Assembly: GCF_001815865.1 (NCBI RefSeq)
Contig: NZ_KV822192.1
Location: 1 to 64,000 of the forward strand
Length of the DNA stretch: 64,000 nt
Direction of reading: 5' to 3'
From: Abiotrophia sp. HMSC24B09
GTDB lineage: Bacteria > Bacillota > Bacilli > Lactobacillales > Aerococcaceae
Shown: in pieces, positions 5,965 through 15,267 of the stretch
Numbering within the stretch: the first letter of the stretch is position 1
Layout of the letters: every line of letters begins with the position of its first letter
Position numbers and translations under genes: made by a program
Notes under the pieces: model-generated
Seen by the model: the letters and a program-made list of their open reading frames with translations, nothing else
Told to the model about the DNA's origin: nothing
Databases searched by the model: none

Positions 5965-8136
5965 ATGGCCAAATCAAAAGGCAGACTTACGTTACCAAGT
6001 GAGCGCAATTTCCTTGCGCAAACTCAAGAATTATTAGATCGCTGGGGGGCTGATGCCATCCGCGATTCCGATGGGACCAAGTTAGAAGAGGCAGTCAAAG
6101 ATTTAGATGCTTCTATTTATACGACCTATTTTGTAGCTCGAAATCATAATGATTTTATCAAAGACCATATGGAAGAGTGCCAACAACTCTATTTGATGTC
6201 GCCCTTCCATACCGCAAGCCAAGAAAGCTTAGCCATTGATTTCATGCAGGGCTACTATCGGGAACAAGTAGTACCTGACTATCACCATGATCCTAAGGAG
6301 TGGTGGGAAGTCATTAACCGCACCACTGGCCAAGTAGTCCCAAGCAGCCAGTGGCAGGTGGATCAAGAGCGGGACCTAGTGATGGTGGAAGGGGCAGAAC
6401 CCTTCCATGAATATACGGTTTCCTTCTTGGTTTATAAGATTTGGGACCCAACTCAAATGTATAACCATATCACTAATAATTGGGGCGACTCAGTGGCTCA
6501 CGATATTCCTTTTGATGTGCGTCAGCCACATTCCAACCGCTTCATGAGTGACTACCTCAGACGTTGGTGCCAAGAGAATCCTAAGACGGATGTGGTCCGC
6601 TTTACCACCTTCTTCTACCATTTCACCCTGGTCTTCAATGACAAGGCCAAAGAGAAATTTGTCGACTGGTTTGGCTATGGAGCTTCTGTATCACCAGCAG
6701 CCATCCTAGCCTTCCAAGAAGCCAAAGGTTATCGTCTGAGACCGGAAGATTTTGTTGACCAAGGTTACTATAATACGGCTTTCCGCGTGCCTTCTAAGGC
6801 CTACTTAGACTATGTCGATTTCCAAAGCCACTTTGTGGCTCAAGAAGCCAAGAAGTTAGTGGATATTGTCCATGAAGCTGGCAAAGAAGCCATGATGTTC
6901 CTAGGCGATAACTGGATTGGGACCGAACCTTATGGCCCTTATTTCAAGGATATTGGCTTGGACGCAGTGGTTGGCTCAGTCGGCGGCGGAGCTACCTTAA
7001 GGATGATTGCCGATATTCCACATGTTAAATATACCGAAGGTCGCTTCCTGCCATACTTCTTCCCAGATACTTTCTATGAAGGAAATGATCCGACCATTGA
7101 AGCCAACGAGAATTGGCTAACAGCACGCCGGGCCATTATGCGTAAGCCCGTTGACCGGATTGGTTATGGGGGTTATCTCAGTCTCGCCTATAAATTCCCT
7201 AAATTTGTTTCCTATATCGAAGAAGTGGCGGATGAATTCCGAGATATCTACGCCATTGTCAAAGACACCAAGCCTTATGTGGGGCTAAAAGTAGGGATTC
7301 TCAATGCTTGGGGGGCACTTCGGACCTGGCAAACGCACATGGTGGCGCATGCCTTGCACTATAAGCAAATCTACTCCTATCTGGGGATTCTAGAAGCCCT
7401 CAGTGGTGCGGCGGTTGAGGTAGTCTTCTTGAGTTTTGACCAGGTGATTGCTGACGGTGTGCCGGCAGATGTGGACGTCTTAATTAACGCAGGCGATGCC
7501 GGAACCGCCTTTAGTGGTGGTCAACATTGGGCACGGCCAGAATTGTTAAGTGCCATTCGTCGCTTCGTCTACCAAGGTGGCGGTTTGGTGGGCGTTGGTG
7601 AGCCAAGTGCCCATCTCCAAAATGGTCGTTTCTTCCAATTAGCTGAAATTCTCGGGGTGGATAAGGAGTTAGGCTTCTCCCTATCGACTGACAAATACTT
7701 CACTCAAGCCCAAGGCAGTCACTTTATTACGGCAGATTTAGTGACTGGTCAGGTGCCAGATTTCGGGGAGTCCATGCATAACCTCTATGCCCTAAGTGAA
7801 GAGACAGAAATTTTAGAATACAGCAATGGCGAAGTTCATATGGCGGCACACGATTATGGTCAAGGCCGCGGGGTCTACCTAGCTGGCTTACCTTACAGCA
7901 TTGACAATACGCGTTTACTCATGCGGGCTCTTTACTACGCTGCCCATAAGGAAGCTGACTTTAATAAATGGCATAGTAGCAACTCAGCTGTTGAGGTTCA
8001 TGCCTACCCAGCTAAGGGCAAGTATGCAGTTGTCAATAATACCGCTGAGCCACAAGTCACGACTGTCTATGATGGTCAAGGAATTAGCAAAGAAGTTTCC
8101 TTGGCTGCGAGCGAAATTCGATGGGAGGAGATTTAG
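5965..8136 (+). CDS. 1,3-beta-galactosyl-N-acetylhexosamine phosphorylase (GH112)
   Basis: 723-residue cytoplasmic enzyme, full length for GH112. These enzymes split galacto-N-biose or lacto-N-biose with phosphate to galactose-1-phosphate plus GalNAc or GlcNAc. The sequence has the family block MMFLGDNWIGTEPYGP; Asp315 in GDNWIG corresponds to the general acid of the bifidobacterial enzyme. The N-terminal part is a TIM-barrel-like region. The middle (about 435-600) contains the amidotransferase-like fold with VDVLINAGDAGTAFSGG, and a small beta domain ends the chain. No signal peptide is present, in line with acting on imported sugar. Specificity for galacto-N-biose is favoured by the agaS/lacD genes and the GH101 enzyme, but lacto-N-biose activity cannot be excluded. 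Confidence 0.93.
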   Translation: MAKSKGRLTLPSERNFLAQTQELLDRWGADAIRDSDGTKLEEAVKDLDASIYTTYFVARNHNDFIKDHMEECQQLYLMSPFHTASQESLAIDFMQGYYREQVVPDYHHDPKEWWEVINRTTGQVVPSSQWQVDQERDLVMVEGAEPFHEYTVSFLVYKIWDPTQMYNHITNNWGDSVAHDIPFDVRQPHSNRFMSDYLRRWCQENPKTDVVRFTTFFYHFTLVFNDKAKEKFVDWFGYGASVSPAAILAFQEAKGYRLRPEDFVDQGYYNTAFRVPSKAYLDYVDFQSHFVAQEAKKLVDIVHEAGKEAMMFLGDNWIGTEPYGPYFKDIGLDAVVGSVGGGATLRMIADIPHVKYTEGRFLPYFFPDTFYEGNDPTIEANENWLTARRAIMRKPVDRIGYGGYLSLAYKFPKFVSYIEEVADEFRDIYAIVKDTKPYVGLKVGILNAWGALRTWQTHMVAHALHYKQIYSYLGILEALSGAAVEVVFLSFDQVIADGVPADVDVLINAGDAGTAFSGGQHWARPELLSAIRRFVYQGGGLVGVGEPSAHLQNGRFFQLAEILGVDKELGFSLSTDKYFTQAQGSHFITADLVTGQVPDFGESMHNLYALSEETEILEYSNGEVHMAAHDYGQGRGVYLAGLPYSIDNTRLLMRALYYAAHKEADFNKWHSSNSAVEVHAYPAKGKYAVVNNTAEPQVTTVYDGQGISKEVSLAASEIRWEEI

Positions 8137-8319
8137 ATGTCTCATAAAATTCGTGTTCTCATTCGTCTTCTGGTTGCCTTGGTCTGCGTTGGCTTTATCA
8201 TTCACCTTCAAACCACGGTTAGCCGAGAAAATCTCTTGGGCATGCTCTTAGCTTTGGCTGGTTTGCTAGCTGTGCTCTTTGACTATAACTACGACTTTAA
8301 CCATCCTAAACGCGACTAA
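8137..8319 (+). CDS. Small two-helix membrane protein
   Basis: 60-residue protein starting directly after the GH112 stop codon. Two hydrophobic segments (about 8-25 and 33-47) are joined by a short polar loop, and the ends are charged. It resembles the tiny membrane proteins of unknown function (possibly the DUF6903 group) found in sugar operons of streptococci. The tight spacing and the GGAGG site inside the upstream gene support a real gene. Function unknown. Confidence 0.7.
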   Translation: MSHKIRVLIRLLVALVCVGFIIHLQTTVSRENLLGMLLALAGLLAVLFDYNYDFNHPKRD

Positions 8320-8357
8320 AGGCTGGATGGCTCTACCAAAGGAGAGGAGGAAGGAAA

Positions 8358-9269
8358 ATGAGAAAAGCAATGGGTGTGGATATCGGCGGAACCAAGGTAG
8401 CAGCGGCTATCATTGACGAGCAGGGACGTATCACTCACCGTGTTCAAGTGCCCAGCGATACCTCTTCCAGTGAGGCCATGTTAGAATGCGTAGTGGGTGT
8501 CATTGACGCCTGCCTAGCAGAGGCGGGGGTGGATGTATCGGATTTGACCGGTATCGGCTTAGGTATACCAGGTAAGGTGGATAGCCTAAACGGGGTAGCT
8601 ATCTTCCAAAATAATATCCCTTGGGAGAAGTTTCCGGTGGTAGCGCGCCTGGCGAACCGCTACGCCCAAGTGCCAATCGCCATTGAGAATGACGTCAAGG
8701 CGGCTGCCTATGCGGAGTATCGATTGGCTGGCATGGGGCCGCTGGATGTGTTCGGCTATTTGACGGTCTCAACCGGGATTGCCTGCACTAATATCGTTAA
8801 TCATCAGATTATTCGCGGTGATGGCTTCTCAGGTGAAATTGGCTTCTTGCCAGTGCCCTCCTCTACTGGCCTTCGTCCTTTGGAAAGTGTCTGCGCTGGC
8901 CCTGGGATTGAGGCCATGGCTCGCGCCCTCTATTTGGATGATCGGATTACGGTAGCCCAAGTCTTCGCTCGTGCCCTCAAAGGGGAACAAATTGCCAATG
9001 AATTAGTAGACCAAAGTGCCATGGGGGTGGCCATTGGACTATTCGCTATGATCTGCCTCCTAGATCCTAAAGAAATTGTCATTGGCGGTAGCGTGGCAGT
9101 CAAGAATCCATTCTATGTGGAGCGGATTAAGGCGGTCCTGGAGCGGTATGCTCACAAAGAACAAATGCATATTCTGCCTCACATTCGTGTCACAGACCTG
9201 GGGGGAGACAACGGAATTATTGGAGCTGGCTTCCTAGTGATGCCCGCCCAGGATATTCAGATCTTTTAA
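8358..9269 (+). CDS. ROK-family sugar kinase
   Basis: 303-residue protein with the ROK nucleotide-binding motif DIGGTKVAAAII at residue 8 and the catalytic-loop motif IENDVKAAAYAE. The usual zinc site of ROK kinases (a His and three Cys around CGCGxxGC) is missing: the region reads RPLESVCAGPGIE. It is therefore a zinc-less ROK variant. Its place at the end of the GH112 operon suggests that it phosphorylates GalNAc (or GlcNAc) released by the phosphorylase, giving the 6-phosphate used by NagA. This substrate is inferred only. A terminator follows. Confidence 0.85.
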   Translation: MRKAMGVDIGGTKVAAAIIDEQGRITHRVQVPSDTSSSEAMLECVVGVIDACLAEAGVDVSDLTGIGLGIPGKVDSLNGVAIFQNNIPWEKFPVVARLANRYAQVPIAIENDVKAAAYAEYRLAGMGPLDVFGYLTVSTGIACTNIVNHQIIRGDGFSGEIGFLPVPSSTGLRPLESVCAGPGIEAMARALYLDDRITVAQVFARALKGEQIANELVDQSAMGVAIGLFAMICLLDPKEIVIGGSVAVKNPFYVERIKAVLERYAHKEQMHILPHIRVTDLGGDNGIIGAGFLVMPAQDIQIF

Positions 9270-9282
9270 ATAGGGTTCCTAA

Positions 9283-9325
9283 GCAAGAGGGCTAGACACT
9301 GAAGTTTAGCCCTCTTGCTCTGATT
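9283..9325 (+). terminator. Terminator of the galacto-N-biose transporter operon
   Basis: A perfect 12-bp stem (GCAAGAGGGCTA and its complement) followed by TCTGATTTT. It ends the operon that runs from the binding protein to the ROK kinase. Confidence 0.9.
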
Positions 9326-9340
9326 TTAAGTCTAATAAAA

Positions 9341-9374
9341 AAAATCCCATTATATCATATATGATATAATGGGA
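9341..9374 (-). terminator. Terminator of nagB, perfect 30-bp palindrome
   Basis: Positions 9345-9374 form a perfect AT-rich 30-bp palindrome. Read on the minus strand it is followed by a run of T residues (the A run at 9338-9344). It lies directly behind nagB. Confidence 0.85.
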
Positions 9375-9381
9375 AATTCTC

Positions 9382-10089
9382 TTAGAGATGAAGTTTAGCT
9401 GCAGCCGCCTTGTCCAAGAGGAGGGTCACATCAGGGTGACGCTGGAGGATGCTGGCTGGCAGGTCAGGGGTCACAGGCCCTTCAACCAGTCCGTAAATAG
9501 CATCAGCTTTCTTGTCGCCGTATGCCATGAGGATGATTTTCTTAGCGGCCATGATGGAAGCAATCCCCATACTGTAGGCTTGAGTCGGTACGTCTTCGAC
9601 ACGATCGAAGAAACGTTTGTTAGCCTCAATAGTGGATGGAGTCAAATCGACTAGCTGGGTTAAGCCATCGAATGGCGCCCCAGGCTCATTAAAGCCAATG
9701 TGACCGTTAGAGCCAATCCCCAAGATTTGTAAATCAATGGGATTATCTGCTAGGACTTGATTATAGCGTTGGATTTCATAGTCGCTATCAGTTTGGTCCC
9801 CGTCAGGCAGATAGGAATGTTTGAAAGGCTTGTGCTGGAAGAGATGTTGGTGCATAAAGTAGTGATAGCTCTTTGGATGGTCGCTAGACAAGCCATAGTA
9901 TTCATCCAAGTTGACAGAAACTGATTGACTAAAATCTAAATCGGACTCTACTAAGCGTTGATAGAGCGCTTCGGGAGTCGAACCAGTTGCTAAGCCAAAG
10001 GTTTTGGGACCAGTTGCCAGCGCCTGGACGAAAAAGTCAAAGGCCTTATCGGATGCCGCATCGAACTGATCATAAACAAGTATTTCCAT
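9382..10089 (-). CDS. nagB: Glucosamine-6-phosphate deaminase
   Basis: 235-residue enzyme converting glucosamine-6-phosphate to fructose-6-phosphate and ammonia. Motifs include [12 protein letters not shown], the [11 protein letters not shown] catalytic block with the DE pair, and [14 protein letters not shown], all diagnostic for NagB. The start is ATG 10089, with GGAGG eight bases upstream; an open frame upstream of it lacks an RBS. The length is normal. It is transcribed alone, opposite to the neighbouring operons. Its presence suggests that the locus also handles GlcNAc, for example from lacto-N-biose. Confidence 0.95.
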   Translation of the reverse strand: MEILVYDQFDAASDKAFDFFVQALATGPKTFGLATGSTPEALYQRLVESDLDFSQSVSVNLDEYYGLSSDHPKSYHYFMHQHLFQHKPFKHSYLPDGDQTDSDYEIQRYNQVLADNPIDLQILGIGSNGHIGFNEPGAPFDGLTQLVDLTPSTIEANKRFFDRVEDVPTQAYSMGIASIMAAKKIILMAYGDKKADAIYGLVEGPVTPDLPASILQRHPDVTLLLDKAAAAKLHL

Positions 10090-10231
10090 GGAATAATACC
10101 TCCAAAAATTGCAATAAATTAATCTACCCTTAGTGTACCACAAAAAACATGGTAGCGCTTCATGTACAGACAAAAATTTTTATTTTTGTTACTTAAGACA
10201 AGTTTCAGTTTAATTTTGGTCGAAACGCATA

Positions 10232-10260
10232 TTGAAAGAAAAGCCCTTACAGAGTAGAAT
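10232..10260 (+). promoter_or_regulatory. Promoter of agaS-nagA-lacD
   Basis: TTGAAA at 10232-10237 and TAGAAT at 10255-10260 are 17 bp apart. A start about seven bases downstream gives a short leader before the GAGGAG site of agaS. Confidence 0.65.
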
Positions 10261-10296
10261 ATAAATATAATGAAAAATCAGTAGAGGAGTTAGGCC

Positions 10297-11463
10297 ATGT
10301 TTGAATTAGACAAAGCCGCGTTAGAGGCACTAGGTGCTGAAATTACAACGCGAGAGATCAAGCAACAACCATCTATCTGGCGCGAAACCTATCAAATGTA
10401 TCTTGACCGTCAGGAAGAAATTAAGGGCTTTATAGGTGCCTTGTTAGAATCTTATGGGCGCCTAGAAGTGATTTTTACAGGAGCAGGGTCATCTGCTTAT
10501 GTTGGACAAGCCATTACAAATTATTTACGTCAAGTTAACGACGTGTCTCGACTTAACTTCCGTCACGAGCCGACGACGACCATTGTCTCCAATCCGGCGA
10601 CCGTCTTCCAGGCAGATTTGCCAACCCTCTTGGTGTCCTTTGCCCGTAGCGGTAACTCGCCAGAGAGTGTGGCGGCCGTACAATTAGGCCAGTCCTTGGT
10701 CAAGGATTTTTATCAATTAACCATTACCTGTGCGCCAGAAGGCCATTTAGCTAAAGCCGCGCAAGGGGATGACCACAACCTAGTGCTCTTGCAACCAAGT
10801 CGCTCCAATGATGCAGGTTTTGCCATGACAGGGAGTTTTTCTTGCATGATGCTCACCGCCTTGCTAGTCTTTGATCCTGCCTCTGATGCCGATAAGGCGG
10901 CTTATGTCGACCAGATTGCCAAGATGGCCGAGACAGTCTTGGCTCGCGAAGCTCAACTTCAGGCTTTGATTGCTAAGAATCCACAGCGGGTCATCTATCT
11001 GGGATCGGGTGGCTTTGAAGGCCTAGGTCGTGAGACCCAATTGAAGATCCTAGAGTTAACGGCGGGGCAATTGGCAACCGTTTATGATTCCAGCATGGGC
11101 TTCCGTCACGGGCCTAAATCCTTTGTAAATTCTGAGGCCTTGGCCCTGGTTTTCGTTTCCAACCAAGCCTACACCCGTCTCTATGACCAAGATATCCTAG
11201 CAGAGTTGGCTGGTGATCAGATTGCCCAGACCATCGTGGCCGTTCAAGTGGGGACCGAGGCTGCGCCTGGGGTAGAGGTCTTTGATTTCGATTCGGATCA
11301 CAGACACTTACCGGATGCCTATCTGGCCTTCCCATATTTGGTAGTCGGTCAGGTCTTGGCTCTGTTGGCGTCTGTTCATGTTCACAACAAACCAGACACG
11401 CCATCACCAAGTGGCACGGTCAATCGTGTTGTGAAGGGTGTTACCATTCATCCTTACGCCTAG
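10297..11463 (+). CDS. agaS: AgaS-type SIS protein, galactosamine-6-phosphate deaminase/isomerase
   Basis: 388-residue cytoplasmic enzyme with two sugar isomerase (SIS) domains. The first has FTGAGSSAYVG at residues 60-70 and SFARSGNSPESVA; the second has YLGSGGFEGLGRETQLKILELT and the SSMGFRHGPKSFV block. This layout matches AgaS, which turns galactosamine-6-phosphate into tagatose-6-phosphate. It is the first gene of a three-gene unit with nagA and lacD, 19 bp before nagA. The order fits the route GalNAc-6-P, GalN-6-P, tagatose-6-P, then the aldolase. The tagatose-6-phosphate kinase is not in the window. Confidence 0.88.
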   Translation: MFELDKAALEALGAEITTREIKQQPSIWRETYQMYLDRQEEIKGFIGALLESYGRLEVIFTGAGSSAYVGQAITNYLRQVNDVSRLNFRHEPTTTIVSNPATVFQADLPTLLVSFARSGNSPESVAAVQLGQSLVKDFYQLTITCAPEGHLAKAAQGDDHNLVLLQPSRSNDAGFAMTGSFSCMMLTALLVFDPASDADKAAYVDQIAKMAETVLAREAQLQALIAKNPQRVIYLGSGGFEGLGRETQLKILELTAGQLATVYDSSMGFRHGPKSFVNSEALALVFVSNQAYTRLYDQDILAELAGDQIAQTIVAVQVGTEAAPGVEVFDFDSDHRHLPDAYLAFPYLVVGQVLALLASVHVHNKPDTPSPSGTVNRVVKGVTIHPYA

Positions 11464-11482
11464 ATAAGAAAGGAAGAAGCGT

Positions 11483-12631
11483 ATGAAATACTATGTTTAT
11501 GCTAAGCAAATTGTGCTCGATGACCAAGTCATTGACAAGGCCTACTTGACCATTGAAGACGGGAAGTTTGGTCCCATCCTGATGGAAGAGCCACAAGATG
11601 CTCCAATCAAAGATTATAGTAACTCCATTGTCGCCCCAGGTTTAGTGGACACCCACATTCATGGTTACAAGTCTCATGATGTCATGGATAATGACTTTGA
11701 GGGCATTAAGGTGATTTCCGAAGGCCTCCTATCCTGTGGGGTGACCTCTTGGTTGCCAACCACTTTGACATCTTCTGCTCAATTGTTGAATGATGTCTGC
11801 GAGACTATCGGGAATCACTATCAAGAGGTGACCGGGGCTAAGATTCGTGGGATTTTCCTAGAAGGTCCATTCTTCACCGAAAAATACAAAGGGGCCCAAA
11901 ACCCTAAATACATGAGCGACCCATCCGTTGAAAAGTTAGCCAAATGGCACGAACTGTCACAAGGCTTAGTCAATAAGATTGCCATTGCCCCAGAACGCAA
12001 GGGTGTCAAGGAATTCATTGAATTTGCCAAGTCCAAAGGCGTCTATACGGCCTTGGCTCATTCAGATGCGACCTATGAAGAAGCGGCTGCAGCAGTTGAT
12101 GCCGGCGCCAATATCTTTGTACATATCTATAACGGTATGAGCGGGCTTCACCACCGCAACCCAGGTATGGTAGGGGCGGCCCTGAGCCTAGACAAGGTCT
12201 TTGCTGAGATGATCTGTGATGGCCACCATGTTCATCCAGCGGCTGCGCGAGTGGTAACACGTGCGAGAGGCCCTCAGGAAACCGTCTTGATTACAGACTG
12301 TATGCGGGCTGGTGGTATGGGAGAAGGCCAGTCTCGCTTAGGTGAATTTGAAGTAGTGGTCAAAGATGGGACTGCCCGTCTCAAGGACACCGGCAACTTA
12401 GCGGGCTCTATCTTAGAGCTCAAACAAGGGGTTAAAAATGTCGTGGATTGGGGTCTAGTAAGCCCCGCAGAAGCCCTGCGCATGGCCTCTCTGACACCTG
12501 CGCAATCGGTTGGCATTGAATCAGTCTGTGGTCGCATTGCCCCTGGTTATGAAGCAGACTTCATAGTAGTCAGCGATCAATTAGAATTAGAGGCCACTTA
12601 TTTGGATGGCGAGCTTCGCTACCAAGCCTAA
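11483..12631 (+). CDS. nagA: N-acetylglucosamine/galactosamine-6-phosphate deacetylase
   Basis: 382-residue amidohydrolase that removes acetate from N-acetylhexosamine-6-phosphates. Metal-binding DTHIHG lies at residues 56-61, the EGPF motif follows FL, and AHSDATYEEA, IYNGMSGLHHR and the catalytic Asp in LITDCMRAGG are all in place. It sits between agaS and lacD, so GalNAc-6-phosphate is a probable substrate (AgaA role), while GlcNAc-6-phosphate with nagB is also likely. The sequence alone does not separate the two. Confidence 0.92.
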   Translation: MKYYVYAKQIVLDDQVIDKAYLTIEDGKFGPILMEEPQDAPIKDYSNSIVAPGLVDTHIHGYKSHDVMDNDFEGIKVISEGLLSCGVTSWLPTTLTSSAQLLNDVCETIGNHYQEVTGAKIRGIFLEGPFFTEKYKGAQNPKYMSDPSVEKLAKWHELSQGLVNKIAIAPERKGVKEFIEFAKSKGVYTALAHSDATYEEAAAAVDAGANIFVHIYNGMSGLHHRNPGMVGAALSLDKVFAEMICDGHHVHPAAARVVTRARGPQETVLITDCMRAGGMGEGQSRLGEFEVVVKDGTARLKDTGNLAGSILELKQGVKNVVDWGLVSPAEALRMASLTPAQSVGIESVCGRIAPGYEADFIVVSDQLELEATYLDGELRYQA

Positions 12632-12657
12632 AACAAGCCTCATAAAAGGAGAGAACA

Positions 12658-13656
12658 ATGATGAGACAAGTATCAAAAGCTAAATACCAAAAATTACAAG
12701 AACTATCGACTGAATCTGGGGTTATCTCAGCCTTAGCCATTGACCAACGTGGTTCCTTGCGTAAGATGATTGCTTCAGGTGGTGGCGTTGAAGATGTACA
12801 ACGCGCTGTTGAAGACTTTAAGATTGCCATTTCCGAAGAATTGACACCATACGCATCGTCTATTCTCTTAGATCCAGAGTATGGTTTACCTGCGGCTGCA
12901 CGTCGTTCAATCGCCGCGGGCTTGCTCTTAGCCTATGAAGAAACAGGCTATGATGCCTCTGAACCTGGTCGTTTGCCAGACTTGTTACCTGAGTGGTCTG
13001 CTTACCGCCTCAAAGAACAAGGGGCAGATGCGGTTAAGTTCCTACTCTACTATGATGTGGATGAAGATGAAGCGATTAATGAACGCAAACACGCCTTCGT
13101 TGAACGAATCGGATCTGAGTGCGAGGCGGAAGATATTCCTTTCTTCTTAGAAATTGTCTCCTATGATGCGACCCTCAATGATGAAAAGGGGGCGGAATTT
13201 GCTAAAGTAAAACCTCACAAAGTGTTGGAAGCCATGAAGATTTTCTCCCACAAACGCTACCATGTTGATGTCTTGAAGGTAGAAGTGCCTGTTAATATGA
13301 AATTTGTGGAAGGTTTTGCGGAGGGGCAAGCAGTATATAGCCGTCAAGAAGCTCTCAAACTCTTTAAAGAACAAAGCGAGGTAACCCATCTGCCATACAT
13401 CTACCTCAGTGCCGGTGTCTCTGCGCAACTCTTCCAAGAAACCCTGGACTTCGCCAAAGAAGCAGGTGCAGAATTCAATGGGGTACTCTGTGGCCGTGCA
13501 ACTTGGAAGGATGCTGTGCCAATCTTCGCCTCAGAAGGTGACCAAGCTTGCCGTGACTGGCTAGAATCCCAAGGCAAGGCCAATATTGAAGCTCTTAACC
13601 AAGTCTTAGCGTGCACCGCAACACCGTGGACTAAGCGCTTGTCTGTCTTAGATTAA
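12658..13656 (+). CDS. lacD: Tagatose-1,6-bisphosphate aldolase, LacD type
   Basis: 332-residue class I aldolase that splits tagatose-1,6-bisphosphate to dihydroxyacetone phosphate and glyceraldehyde-3-phosphate. The N-terminal [17 protein letters not shown] and the [13 protein letters not shown] block, with its likely Schiff-base Lys, are typical of LacD. The length is normal. It is the last gene of the agaS operon. The lac operon partners lacA, lacB and lacC are absent from the window, so here it probably serves GalNAc rather than lactose. Confidence 0.93.
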   Translation: MMRQVSKAKYQKLQELSTESGVISALAIDQRGSLRKMIASGGGVEDVQRAVEDFKIAISEELTPYASSILLDPEYGLPAAARRSIAAGLLLAYEETGYDASEPGRLPDLLPEWSAYRLKEQGADAVKFLLYYDVDEDEAINERKHAFVERIGSECEAEDIPFFLEIVSYDATLNDEKGAEFAKVKPHKVLEAMKIFSHKRYHVDVLKVEVPVNMKFVEGFAEGQAVYSRQEALKLFKEQSEVTHLPYIYLSAGVSAQLFQETLDFAKEAGAEFNGVLCGRATWKDAVPIFASEGDQACRDWLESQGKANIEALNQVLACTATPWTKRLSVLD

Positions 13657-13669
13657 GTGAGCGAATACT

Positions 13670-13709
13670 AGACATCCTCTCCTCTCCGTGAGGAAGGGGT
13701 GTCTTTTTG
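13670..13709 (+). terminator. Terminator after lacD
   Basis: Two-tier hairpin: outer arms AGACATCC/GGGGTGTCT, inner CCTC..GAGG, followed by TTTTTG. Confidence 0.8.
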
Positions 13710-13822
13710 TGTCTAGCGAATATCCTTAGTTTTTCTTAGGTTTTTGTGGTAGAATGAGGAGGTAAAGAATATCAAATACCTACTTGAATGTTACTTAACC
13801 AAGTAGAGCTAGGAGGAAAAGC

Positions 13823-14176
13823 ATGGAGTTAATCGGTCTAAAAAAATGTTCGACCTGCCGGGAGGTAGAGCGACTACTTGAGGCCCAAGGCCTTACTTAT
13901 CACTATCGCGAGATTAATATGGATCGTCCTAGCGCTCAAGAGTTAAAAACATGGTACCAGCAGGCTAGTCTCAGCTCGACCAAGAAGCTAGTCAATACTA
14001 GCGGACAGCTCTACCGTGGCATGGGCCTTAAAGACCGTTGGGATGACTTAAGCTCGGACCAGCAATTCGAGCTTCTGGCGACCGACGGCATGTTAGTCAA
14101 GCGCCCGATTCTGTTGACGGATCAAGGACAGGTCTTTGTCGGACCAGATGTCAAAGCCTATTTAAACCAACACTAA
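13823..14176 (+). CDS. ArsC/Spx-family thioredoxin-fold protein
   Basis: 117-residue protein of the arsenate reductase/Spx family. It starts MELIGLKKCSTCREVERLL, with a CxxC pair at residues 9-12, and has the family block VKRPILLTDQGQVFVG near the C-terminus. Members act as reductases or as redox-sensing regulators such as Spx and MgsR. It lacks the RPI-linked RNA polymerase signature that would prove a Spx role. It lies 36 bp before a secreted-protein gene in a short cluster that ends with an ArsR regulator. Confidence 0.8.
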   Translation: MELIGLKKCSTCREVERLLEAQGLTYHYREINMDRPSAQELKTWYQQASLSSTKKLVNTSGQLYRGMGLKDRWDDLSSDQQFELLATDGMLVKRPILLTDQGQVFVGPDVKAYLNQH

Positions 14177-14212
14177 CGCTACTCTTTCCCCACAGTAAAG
14201 GAGTCAAAGCCT

Positions 14213-15247
14213 ATGAAATTATCACTTAAAAAATGTGCCCTTGCCCTAATCTTAGTCAACCAACTCTCAGTGGTGCCACAGGCCCTTTCCCGGATTGGTG
14301 CGCAAGAACGCCAAGATTTATCGCCTGTAACCCAGTTTGGCTCAGAACAAGCCAGTCAGCCGACGAGCGAAAGTTCCAACTCTAGTGAGTCCTTTAGTAA
14401 GCAAGAGGATCCCAATAAAGACTTACCAGAGATTAAAATAGACCAGCCAGAAACAATCCTAACCGCTCTCTATCACGACCAAGCGCGTGTAGTCATGAAT
14501 GTTGCCTTAATCGATGGCCGTGATAATGGCCAACCTAAGGGGAAAACCTTGGTTACCATCAATTCTGGTGACATGCGTTACTTGCATCAAACAGATTCAC
14601 ACGCCCTACCTTTTACTGCCATGATGAAGCTATCAGAGGGCAAGGTGACGGCTGCTTGGCAGGCAGTTGAAGATTTGATGGGCTTTGCCAAGCAAGTGGC
14701 TAATAGTCAAGCGGAGGCTGTTAAGGATACGGCCCTAGATAAATTAGCTCATCTGGATGAAAGCAAGACCACCGCACTCAAGGATAAATTTGTAGCCTTA
14801 GATTCTACAGAACAGGCCCAAACTAGTTATCAAATCAGCCAAGATTGGCAGGCCTTCTATCAAGCGGTTTTAACGGAATGGCTAGCGACTCAACCCCAAC
14901 CAAGCAAGAAAGACGGCCAAGTGTTAAGCTATGAATTATCGGATGAGGCTGGCAAGCAGTGGACGGCTATTATGAAGAAGCATCAAGCCGATTTTCCAAG
15001 ACTTAAAGAGACCTTTGATTTGTTCACAGATGATTACGATGGGACCATCAGCTTGGACTATGCCAATAAAAAAATCTCAGTTGGCTTGATTCAAGGCAAG
15101 GTGGCGCTAGAGTACCATTTAGACATGAAAGCTGCGTCACTGACGGAACCGACAGGGGATGCAGTCTTAAGTCAAGCACAATTCAATGAAATCTTAGGTG
15201 CGGACTGGTTCCAAGGCCTTATCCAACTGGAAAAATTGATTAACTAA
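14213..15247 (+). CDS. Secreted protein of unknown function
   Basis: 344-residue protein with a positively charged start and hydrophobic stretch (MKLSLKK then ALALILVNQLSVV), so probably exported. Residues 45-70 are a Ser/Glu/Gln-rich linker. The rest is a mixed alpha/beta domain with no motif I recognise. There is no LPXTG or lipobox; Cys8 lies within the charged region and is not in a lipobox context. It is followed 20 bp later by a CPBP protease gene, which might act on it or on its export, but this is only a guess. Confidence 0.7.
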   Translation: MKLSLKKCALALILVNQLSVVPQALSRIGAQERQDLSPVTQFGSEQASQPTSESSNSSESFSKQEDPNKDLPEIKIDQPETILTALYHDQARVVMNVALIDGRDNGQPKGKTLVTINSGDMRYLHQTDSHALPFTAMMKLSEGKVTAAWQAVEDLMGFAKQVANSQAEAVKDTALDKLAHLDESKTTALKDKFVALDSTEQAQTSYQISQDWQAFYQAVLTEWLATQPQPSKKDGQVLSYELSDEAGKQWTAIMKKHQADFPRLKETFDLFTDDYDGTISLDYANKKISVGLIQGKVALEYHLDMKAASLTEPTGDAVLSQAQFNEILGADWFQGLIQLEKLIN

Positions 15248-15267
15248 GCAAGAGGAGATGAAGGCGC

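Noticed and set aside
10148..10166. CcpA cre site upstream of nagB (ATGGTAGCGCTTCAT)
   Set aside because: The core AGCGCT is present, but several outer consensus positions fail. It is only a weak ACATG/CATGT palindrome.
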